Shown: positions 35,701 to 46,300 of the stretch, piece after piece | Layout: each line of letters starts with the position of its first letter | How positions within the stretch are numbered: position 1 is the first letter of the stretch | Source: Psococerastis gibbosa | Taxonomy: Eukaryota; Arthropoda; Insecta; Psocodea; Psocidae | Direction of reading: 5' to 3' | Assembly (NCBI GenBank): GCA_963971405.1 | Contig: OZ020487.1 | Location: 30,117,371-30,181,370, forward strand | Length of the DNA stretch: 64,000 nucleotides | Program-made: the position numbers and the translations under genes | Notes under the pieces: generated by a model | Told to the model about the DNA's origin: nothing | What the model saw: the letters and a program-made list of their open reading frames with translations, nothing else | Databases searched by the model: none

Positions 35701-36687
35701 ATAAATCGATTTGATTTCAGTATTTAAGAAATGTTTCTTAGAATCCGCCAAACCTAATTTTCTCTGCATAATTCCTCGATTTTACTTAATAGGTGTTTGG
35801 GGTATTTATTAATTATTGACACAGTCTATCCCACCATGGTGGGTCAAAGACCATTTGATGATTTTGACTGGCAATTTTTACCAAATTTAATTGAACCATA
35901 CCCTTTTGCCTTTTTTCAGCATAATTCACCGATTTCACGGAGAATTGGCCATTTACATATATACGCGGTTGGGGTCGTTGTTGGTACGTTTTACTATCTA
36001 CTACGGTTTAATACTATTCCTTCCACAACTAAAGTTAAGTTCACCCGTGTCATCCTTAATTTTCAATGTTTCCTTTTCTATTACTTAACGTCATATTTTT
36101 CATTTACACCACCATTCGCGTACACATGAGACTACGAGATACTAAAGCATTTTTAATGTTTTACCGAGTCATGTAAGAAAGTCATCATATGAAGAAATAT
36201 TGCGATATTGCGAAAATACTTAATAGATAATGCTTTCTACTCACTTGATGAATTTTATGCAACCAATTTAATATAAGAATGACCATCACACCTAGCCTAT
36301 CTAATGCTATATAATTTATATTTAGGTCTATTACATTAATTACTTTAATTTCCTGTTGTACGAAGAGCTTTGCTCAGAATTTTATAATATAATGCTCATT
36401 AATTATTATCATTATGTATTGTATAACTTTTGTTTTTATGCACTAACATGTACTATTGACGAATCCGACACATTGCTAATTGTTAACTGGATAATATATT
36501 GATTTACTAGCCCTAGGTAAAGTAGGTATGTAGGTATTATGTAAAAGGTACATACTACATACAGCAAATGAATAAGGAAAGTTTTGTCAAATATCAAATC
36601 GGTCTTACCTTTAAATTGAGCTTCATTTTCCCAGTTGGTGTTATAATGTTTCGCATACTTCGCCCAGGAACCCTTTGATTTAGGCAT
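32779..36687 (-). CDS. hAT transposase with BED-type zinc finger (ZNF862/SCAND3-like group)
   Basis: Cut-and-paste transposase. Three exons in phase on the minus strand: 36687-36609 (MPKSKGSWAKYAKHY), 35624-35442, 34616-32779, giving 699 aa without internal stops. Exon 2 encodes a BED-like finger, CTLC and HADSKGHKLKLE, about residues 33-75. Exon 3 has the RNase H-like core: an acidic residue in VIDESTDIGC (about D170), another in IAIGTDGASNL (about D237), and the C-terminal hAT dimerisation region LPTSNAVVERVFSVMG with E about 620. The first-exon motif resembles the N-terminus of domesticated ZNF862-like genes, but intact ends and target duplication show this is a transposon. Whether it is active is unknown. 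Confidence 0.93.
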
Positions 36688-37168
36688 CTTTAATCTTTAT
36701 AAAATTGCAATTTGCAAATGCAAAATTAAGTAAAAATAAAAGAGAAATTAATAAAAAAAAGCACAAGCCACGAGGTCCATGTACAGATTTACAGAAAAAT
36801 CAAAATCAACAAAGTGACAAACAAGAACAACAAACAAAATATCATGTGATGCGGGCGATTTGCGAATGTCGTATCGATTATCGAATATCGATTGTCCAAC
36901 ATGACACCACTTTTGTCCTTCAACGTCTCCAATGGTGGTACCTTTGAAAACTTGGCGGAAAATTTAATTTTTTTTTTTAGTTGAGCAGGTTTTGAATTTT
37001 TTTACAGATTTTTAGAATCGGAAAAAATCCGCCGATACCCGCCAGTTGAAGGGCGCGAACCCGCCCAATTGGCGGGTGCCCGCCGTTTTAAAATTTTGCC
37101 CGCCACATGACCGTCTCAACCCGCCCAATTGGCGGAATTCCGCCCAATCTGGTAACACTGCCCCCGGG

Positions 37169-37357
37169 CTGGATGCGCCCACCTAGTACCTTGGCTTATA
37201 AGAAGTAAGTAACTTGAAAACTGGCGGTTCAGAATCTGATTCCACGAATAATATTCTAGTGACACTGCAAGCAAGCAGCAGCCGAAATATTGTTGACGTG
37301 GAGATTGTTTTGAAAGTTTGGAAACTAATTATTTGACATTTCAATTTATTACATGCA
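37169..37357 (+). promoter_or_regulatory. COPG 5' flank, squeezed between the hAT element and the start codon
   Basis: Only 197 bp separate the hAT end (37160) from the COPG ATG (37358), and the first 40 bp are the retroelement remnant. The COPG 5' UTR and core promoter therefore lie here, within the hAT right end, or upstream of the transposon. No TATA box is evident. Confidence 0.45.
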
Positions 37358-40300
37358 ATGATATCATTTAAAAGGGATAAAAAAGAAGAAGAGGATGGTA
37401 TGTATTATGAAATACACACATTCGAATCTTCTCTTATTATTTAATGAAGACGCCACGGCCATGGAGTCCGTATTATTCGCTCTGTCTGTATGATATGTTC
37501 TTCATCTTCATTGACTTTTGTTACTATAAACCGACTCGGCTAAAACATTTCCATGCTGTATTTCTACCAACTTGTGTAATATTCACATAGGCCTAGCTTA
37601 GTTACAAGGAAGTGTCTGTGTTTGAAATATATATATCTTTAATTTCATACCCTCTCATTTTAGGCGGAGGCAACCCTTACGCGAATGTTGAGAAGACTGC
37701 AGTACTGCAAGAAGCAAGGATGTTTAATGAAACACCGGTTAATGCCCGCAAGTGCACTCACACTCTAACAAAAATTTTATATTTAATTAATCAGGTAAGA
37801 GCACAAAATAGAGTTCAGTACAAAATGAAATGTTCATTTTTTGCCATATACAATGTGTCTACGCTATCTACCTCCAAATCCCCAATGACCATTGACTATT
37901 TATTTACCGGGTATCTGCTGCCATATTTACTTACTTGCTCCTTGGCGCTTCGGCCCGTGAAGGGCCTTGGCCTGATTTGCCACATCGTGCCAGCCTGCGC
38001 TCTTCGCCAACCATCGACGACAAGGGTCGACAGATCCACCTCGACGTCGTCCAGCCATCGTATTCGTGGTCGTCCCACTTACCTCATTACCCACCATTAT
38101 TTATTTTTGGTACATACTATCCCTATATGATTAATAATAACCTTCATAAGGTACTCATATAGCGATTAAGAAAATTACAATATTTTGTAATATTGTATGT
38201 AATGATGTTATAGGGTGAACAACTTGGCGGGAAGGAAGCTACAGATGTATTTTTTGCAATGACAAAACTGTTCCAATCTCGAGATGTTATTCTCCGTCGT
38301 ATGGTTTACCTCGGTATCAAGGATCTTTCGGGCATTGCTGAGGACGTCATCATTGTCACTTCTTCGTTGACCAAGGATATGACTGGAAAAGAAGATCTCT
38401 ACCGAGCTGCTGCCATCAGAGCTTTGTGTTCCATTACAGACGCAACAATGCTTCAAGCCATTGAGAGATACATGAAACAAGCAATTGTAGATCGTAATTC
38501 ATCAGTCAGCAGTGCTGCTCTTGTTAGCAGCCTGCATATTACAAAGGTAAAAATTTCAGCCTTTAACTTATTATAAGTCTTTCTCCTCATAGTTGAACGA
38601 ACGTCGTTAGGCTAGATGCATCAGAAGCGAACTTCTTTATTACTATGTCTATTCATTGCCTATGGGACGGGCTAAGACCAAATACCTTTAGTCATCAACT
38701 TCTTGCCGAGGGCAGAGGTCCGAGACGAAGTTGAATACTACCAAACAAACCGCTTACCGCTCTCTGTTCATCCGAAAATCTATTAGTCCTGGATAATTAT
38801 TCATTACAACAACTCACATTATTTACTTTCCTCTTACATTTTCCCATTTTGTGATTTTGTATACGCCACTAACCTACACCTTCCCTTTTACGCTGCTGTG
38901 GTAGTACTAAATGACTTACCTCATTCTCTCATAAGCCACACTAGTCCAGTCTTATGATGATGTGGATGGTTTATAGCTTTGCCTAACTTGTAGAGTAAAA
39001 TAAATGATTTGGTTTTAGATTGCAGGAGATGTGGTAAAGAGATGGGTCAATGAGGCACAAGAAGCTTTAAATTCAGATAATATAATGGTCCAGTATCATG
39101 CATTGGGAGTTTTGTACCATATAAAAAAGACAGATCGCCTGGCTGTTACGAAACTCGTTGCCAAGCTTACTCGCCCCACTCTGAGGTCGCCATATGCTGT
39201 TTGCATGCTGGTAAGTTACATATTTATTCATTTCTATCTTACTTTTCATAATTATTTCCGATTCTTTCTTATATTTTATTTCTTTAACGGCATAATGATT
39301 AGTGCTTAGTATAAATAATTCTAATGCACCTTACCATATGTTACTAACGAAATTTAATGCAATAAAAAGCGGCTCAGGTTGCAAAATGGATGCAAGCCAA
39401 GTTAAAAAAATAAGCCAATGGCTGCCGTTAGGGTTTCCAAATCCAACCGATCTAAGAAGAAATAAGGAAAACACGACATTTTAAATTGACTATTACGAAT
39501 ATATCTTTCCCCCGCAAGGTCTTCATTAAAGGTACACATACCTCACGAAACGTAAGAACTGATATATAAAACATCACTGTGCTTCAAAGTCAATTCTAAA
39601 ATTTGGACTCTATTCATTCGTTCTTTATACACTGTGTGTTAATGCCATGGAAGGCTTAAAAATGAATATTTTTTGGCCTTAAGCCATTACCGGACTGGAA
39701 TGCCATTCATGTTTTTATTACCAATAAACAGCAAATGCTAAGCTCTCTACTTCGGTCATACTCCATTTGGATTGTATCAGAAAATAAAAATAAATAAATG
39801 TAATTTTTTTTTTTTTAGATTCGCATCAGTTGCAAACTAATGGAAGATGATGATATTGCGGATTCCAGTCTTTTTGAATTCATTGAGTCGTGTTTGCGAC
39901 ACAAGAGCGAGATGGTTGTTTATGAAGCCGCGCATGCCATCGTCAACATGCGCAAAGTGGCGGCGCGTGAACTTGCCCCTGCCGTTTGCGTTCTTATTCA
40001 ACTGTGCAACAGTAGCAAGCCTACCCTTCGCTTCGCCGCAGTTAGAACGCTTAATAAGGTGGGCATTTATCTATTTATTTATCTCTGCCATCAGGATTTT
40101 TTTTAGAAGAGCACGGTTAACAATTATTAACTTACGCTCACTCTCGGCATTTCATTAATTCAGCGCAGCCCCTGCCAGTGGAGGGATGCCTGTGCTTTCT
40201 TGCGATTGTTATCCGCTCTCTCAACATCCGCTAGGGCTTGGTAATGATGGAGATGGTCTGCGTCCGTTTGTCAGAATGTACAGAGGTTGGATTGGTCGGA

Positions 40301-43300
40301 TTCGGTTAAGCCAATTAACACTTAACACTGATATCATCGCAGTATGGCTGAGTCGAGTATCCGTCGCCGTCTTGCGGGCTATCTATGTGTGCATAAGGGG
40401 AACTCGCCATTGGAGGAGTGATGACCCCATTGAGTTTGAGGATGGAGTGGAAGATAATAATTGAAGGGCCCCGGAAAAATGGCAGAAAGATTGCTGGCAC
40501 AGTAACAATCATGCTGTAGGAGCTGAAAAGGGAGTCCAGCAGAAGAAGATTTTTATCTAGTTTTATTGTGATTATATTTGTTTAACTGTAATTACCTTTT
40601 TTATTGCCTTGTTCGAATGTATACGAATAATTCATGGTTCCGCAAAATTTATTTATTCTAAATTTCCCTTGTTAATTTTCAGGTAGCCATGACCCACCCT
40701 GGAGTGGTTACTGCCTCGAATATGGATCTGGAAAACCTAATTACAGACAGTAACCGCAGTATTGCTACGTTGGCCATTACAACATTGCTGAAAACCGGAG
40801 CAGAGTCTTCTGTCGACCGTCTTATGAAACAGATTGCCACTTTTGTCAATGAAATCAGTGATGAATTCAAAATCGTAGTGGTTCAGGTATGGAGAGTTTG
40901 AATAATCTTGTTAAATACCTATGCCAGATAGTGGCAGTAATGAGCCTTGATTGAAAAATTGAAAAAAAAATGATTGAAATCATAATTCCTCCATCATTCT
41001 CTGGTTCGATTTCTCATAATTATTAGTTTTCTCTTCGTCAGGGTATGATTGAAGATGAAAAGAAAAAGAAAATATGAAAAAACCTTGACCTGATAAAAAT
41101 CCTCGCGAGATACAATTTTGAAGTCTGCACAGAGCCGTATGAAGGTGTCGACCGCTGCTGCTGACGAAACGTTTCTAAGTGTGCTCTCAGATCGACTATA
41201 GCCTATAGGCCATAAGACCGGATTCTTCTATTCCATCATGATGATTTATTGGTTTACTTTGTTCCTCAGGCAATCCGGACACTATGCCTGAAATTCCCGC
41301 GGAAATATGCCGTGCTGATGAACTTTCTGTCTGCAATGCTGCGGGACGAAGGAGGCCCCGAATACAAATCTGCCATTGCAGACACCATCATCACTATAAT
41401 TGAAGAATATCCTGATGCCAAAGAAACCGGTAATTTTTGTTGATTTAATTGCCGAAAAATCGGTTTAATATTGGGGAAGATATGACATTTGATTTAAAAG
41501 GCTCAGTCGCTTAAAAGTTTTGGCTGTACATCTTTTTATATTTTTCAGGCTTAGCTCACTTATGCGAGTTTATTGAAGATTGCGAACACATAAGTCTTGC
41601 CGTGCGAATTTTACACCTTCTAGGAAGGGAAGGACCAAAAACAAAGCATCCATCGAGGTAGGCTAAAACTAAGAAGCAGGACACAGTTCATTTACTGGCA
41701 CGGGTTTGAAAAATTAATGACATGGAATAATAAGTGGACTGGAACGGACAACATTCTTTATGTAGCTTCGACCAAACCGGGGTCTGGGGGAGACCGGGGG
41801 AGCACTTGAAACAACTATCAGTCTTCTTCTTCTTCTTCTTCAGTCAACGCCCGTCTTTGGCTGGTTGGCTATTTGTTTGACGCCGTGCCGCATAGTTGAG
41901 CTGAGCCATTCCGGCTCAGTTCTAAGGCGCTTATTCCACCGACCGGCTAGGGCTAAATACAAATACGGTGACGTGGTAACAGACATTCAAGACTTAGGCG
42001 GGGTATCGACCTCGCATTGCAGAATGGAAATGACATTGACGGAAATATTTGTTTTACTTTATGCCATAGTTATAATTGATCAATGATCATAGAGTAAAAT
42101 CACAAGCAAACAAACTAAAATTAAAAAATGGCGTCATGGCATATGTTAATTACAAACATTTTAATAGATTTCTATAAAAAGAAAAACAAACATTTCCGTC
42201 AATGTCATTTGCATTCTGCAATGCGAGGTCGATGGAAACGCCGGCTAAGTCTGGAATGTCTGTTACCACGTCACCCTATTTGTATTTAGCCCTAGCCGGT
42301 CGGTGGAATATGCGCCTAACCAACGTCCGTCCTTGGTTGGCAAGCCATTTGACGTCGTGCTGCATTGTAGAGCTGAGCCATTCCCTTCCTTCCTGTGTTT
42401 TCGTCGGTATTCTACCTCTATGCCATTACAGCTGACTAGGTGATCGGCGTTTCCTTCCCTTTGCAAGCACCTGTAAGTAGAGAACGCTACCAAGTCAAAG
42501 CAACCGAAAAAACTCAGTGCGGACATAGGGCAGTGTTACGGGTCATAACTTATAAGGTTGCAACAGGCGCAGTCTATTGTCGGAATCGCTTTCTGACACA
42601 AAAATTTAAGCAGCTGCTCGAATTTCGCTTGGTTGCCCGAAAACGGATCAAGGCAGTCAAAGCGCTTACTTTGACCGAGATGTCAATGGAATTTAATTTA
42701 AGCTGTTTTCTTTCAGATACATTCGGTACATCTATAACAGAGTCATATTAGAGAGTGCCCCTGTCAGAGCCGCTGCCGTAGCCGCGATGGCTCAGTTTGG
42801 AGCCCACTGTGTGACTCTTCGCCCCAACATCATGGTAAGTGTTTAGTTTCACTTCAAACCCCATTTAGTGCTATATCTTATGGTGCTAATCTAATTTGGA
42901 AAATCAGAGCTGTGGCCCAGAAACTTTCCAAGACAAATATACAGAAATAAGCACATCTAGTTGAGTAATAAAACTCGAGAATGGCGACCGACATGGTGGG
43001 GCCACGTCGAAGAAAGGCAGCTAGATGACTTGATCCAGTGAATGAAGCAGCTTGGTGAAGAGGAAAGAACAGGGACGGAACAGGAAGTAACATTGAAAGT
43101 GAAAGTGCGACAAGACTTCAGAACTGCAGGAGCAACTGCAGCCGGTGCCCAAAAGCCCATAAGATGGAAAAGAATGTGCTGTGTCGCTGGCCCTACATAG
43201 GGATAAAAGCGAGGAAAATGCTAAAAGTAAGTAGATAAAATATTTATTAACAATAATTTGTTTGGCAGGTGTTATTGGAGCGATGCCAGATGGACACAGA

Positions 43301-46300
43301 CGATGAAGTGCGAGACCGAGCTACCTACTACCACAGCATTCTTTATCTTGACAGCGCCCCTCTCATCAATCACTACATAGTTGATTCGCTACAGGTAATT
43401 TTCATTATTTCACTGGCGGCTCGGCCAATGGCCCCCAAACAATTATACAAAGAACCGGTACGAGTGAACCGGTACATACTTTCCTATTTATCAATTAGGA
43501 TAGGTACTGCAATAGTTTCTTGGTAAATAATTGTCATAGGGTTAAATTTCTGTTTAGATTTATATCCCAATGAACTGAATTGATCCATGTGACGATTGCA
43601 CAGTAAGAATGGGCATTGCAATATAAATTATAATACAGCACAGTAATAGTGGCAGGGTAGCTACGCTATGTATTGAGGCATGAGTTATCCATAACTCAAT
43701 AGCCCAGTGGTCACATTTGAAAGACCCTCCCGAGAAAATCGGAGGGGGAAAAGCCTTAAAATTGTAAATATTCAAGTGTCAAATGTTTCTCTACATTTTA
43801 ATTGCATTTTAAATGCATTTTATCTGCCGTTTATTAGCACATTTGGAGGACTTGATTTGTAAAAAAAAACGTTTGGTGAGAGCGTAGCGGCCACATATCA
43901 TGCATTAAAATGTTGGGGAGTATTTCTTCTATGTGATGCGACTTTTGTATGGGTTTTATGGCTCTACAATGGATATATCCTGTGAAGCTATTATAATTGT
44001 ACTATTTTAGGTTTCAGTGCCAGGTCTGGAGAAAGCACTGACTCAGTACCTTCAAACCTCCTGTGATGAGCCATTTGACATGTCTACAGTCCCTCTCCCG
44101 GCGGCTACAGCTGATACGGATACTGCCAAAGCCAAATCTGTGGGTGATCCAATGTTTAATACCCCGAGTAAGTATTCATTCATGACCGTAATTCATCTCC
44201 TTACCATCTTTTACTGAAATAATGCACCGTCACAAACTTAATAAATTATTTGCTTGAGGACAGAAAGGAATGACTGTGCAGGAGGATAGTACTATAAGTA
44301 TGTAAAATTCTATTTCTCTGACGGTCTGTTTTGATGAATTTTCATTTCAGCTGCATATTTTTGTTTCTGGTGTGGTTAATTTTTATCAGCTATATAGCTC
44401 TGCCTCAATTCTTTTTAAAGCAACTATTTGAACTTCCTTAATGTGTAAACTGTATTTCAGCTGTCGCAGTGACCAATAAAGTACAGGTCAGCCGGGAAGA
44501 AAGCTTCGCTGAAAAATTAAGCAACATTGAACAGCTGCGGGGCATTCCTGGCCAGCTACTCAGGTCGTCACCTCCTGTAGAACTCACAGAGTCCGAGACT
44601 GAATACGTCGTCAAGTGTATTAAACATTCCTACCCTCAACACCTTCTTTTACAGGTAGGCCTTTTTACTCGTATTACCTACAACCGTGGGACCCAACCCC
44701 AAGTTTTACTGCTTTTCTAAATTCCTCATAATAACCGAGATATTGTTGTTCGGGTGGGCTGTAACACCCTGTATTATGTTTTCCATATACAGTAGTTGGT
44801 TGATCTGTAAATATCCTGCTTACTACTCAATCGCATTGTAGTTGATATATCTACTCTTCAGTATGTTCTGTTCTTATTGCAGTTTGACATTACAAATACG
44901 CTAAACGACCAACTGCTAGAAGATGTCAACATTGTTTTAGAGCCACCGGAGGGATTTTCAATTGTACAGCAAGTTCCAGCAAGTAAACTTCCCTATGGCG
45001 AGACGGCAAATTGTTACATTCTGCTGCAATACCCCGATGATTTAGCTTCAACAGTAGGTGAGTTCTCTTTAGAAATTGAACAATTATGGTATTATCAGAG
45101 TCAAGACAGGCGGCTGATATGGAATCTGAACAAACTGTTAGAGCAGAAGAAGGGATAGGACCGGAAATAGAAACCCCATTGGTGCAAGGGATAGTGTGAG
45201 GTTAGCTATCTTCTCTTGTCTCCCCTGACAATGTTTCCGGAGAGATAACGTTCTACCTGATCTGCCTGAGCCAACTCTATGAGTCTAGGCAATGGCTAAA
45301 AGTCAAATTAACATTAACCATAAACTAAGAGATTATATTTAATTAAATAAGGTTTTATAAACTTCCCACAATTCTTCGGATCATGATTCTCTTGATTTGT
45401 CCTCTTCACAACTTATCCGACATGTGCGATAGGGAAACCACTCACCTGGCGTTAAACATCGGGGAGATTCCGGCACTGCTTTGGGGAAGAGGAGAGAACA
45501 AACAGGCAGGCTGGTGGTGCTATATGGCTTACATTACAAAGTTTATGGAGCTAGAAAGCTAAAATGGGGGGGGGGGGGAAGGGATGACCTTCCCATCCCC
45601 CATGCCTCCTTCGTACTTACTCAAAAGTCATAATAAAATGAGTTCGGTCTACAACTCTGGACAGGAAAGCTGATCGAAGCCGCGCTGGCTTTGCCCATTC
45701 TTAGCTTAAGTATAGACCCACCTGCTCCTGACGGCCTAGTTATCAGACAAGGAAAGTCCTCACTTAACATATTTGATCCCTATGCATAGAACCAGTAGGT
45801 ATGAGGGTAAACCAGCCTATGCAGGTGCTAGATACTTAGAAGGGCTGCCTAGGAACATTAGGGAGGTGGAAGAAATGACAGCTTTTAGAAGTAAGCTAAA
45901 GAGGCACCTCATAGAGCATTGCTTATATGTGGAGGACATGATGTGGAACTAGACAGCTGGTGTTCTTTTCATGATTCTATAGGTATATTGGTATTCATGA
46001 TTTTATACGTATAATGCTCTAGACTGTTTTTAAGTGCTTCATTTGTTTATTAATTTATTGACTTATTGTTATTGTGTCTTAGGTTTTAGAACGCCTATTG
46101 TTTCATATTATGACTCAATACAGAGATATAAGCGTTTGCAAATAAACGCTTATTTATTTATTTATTTATTTATTTTAATTTTATATTCTATTCTATTCTA
46201 TTAGCTCATGCCAAAGGCCTCAGGGCGTTACAATAGCGAGAACGAAACTGCATTGTTTCTGACACGGAAAGCTAATGAATAACGGCAGATGCGGGGAGAA

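Larger units (their letters stand above)
31365..37160 (-). mobile_element. Complete autonomous-looking hAT transposon, 5.8 kb
   Basis: Ends are CAGTGTTGCCAG (31365-31376) and CTGGTAACACTG (37149-37160), inverted repeats with one mismatch. A perfect 8-bp duplication CCCCCGGG flanks it (31357-31364 and 37161-37168). Both subterminal regions are rich in CCCGCCCAATT; the right end carries palindromic CCCGCCCAATTGGCGGG-type sites. It contains the three-exon transposase gene and a downstream tandem array. Every diagnostic part of a hAT element is present. Confidence 0.95.
31140..37208 (+). pseudogene. Non-LTR (RTE-like) C-terminal remnant split by the hAT element
   Basis: 31144-31364 encodes WGHV-type retroelement C-terminal sequence (MGHVHHMQVRR, SRLRWRDQVLEDD). 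After a frameshift it reads DWKLAAEDRPRW, a pattern shared with 17195-17452. When the hAT element and one duplication copy are left out, 31364 joins 37169 and the frame runs on to a stop at 37206-37208, showing the pre-insertion locus. It is a fossil. Confidence 0.7.

Noticed and set aside
35797..36129. 110-codon open frame within the hAT element
   Set aside because: It falls in transposase intron 1 on the opposite strand, is AT-rich and has no recognisable domain.
38580..39018. COPG intron 3 inspected for an extra exon
   Set aside because: Exons 3 and 4 join in phase and match the gamma-COP family without a gap, so no exon is needed here.
42440..42751. 103-codon open frame overlapping COPG exon 9
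   Set aside because: It lies in COPG intron 8 and runs into exon 9 in the wrong frame; the exon in phase with its neighbours starts at 42717.
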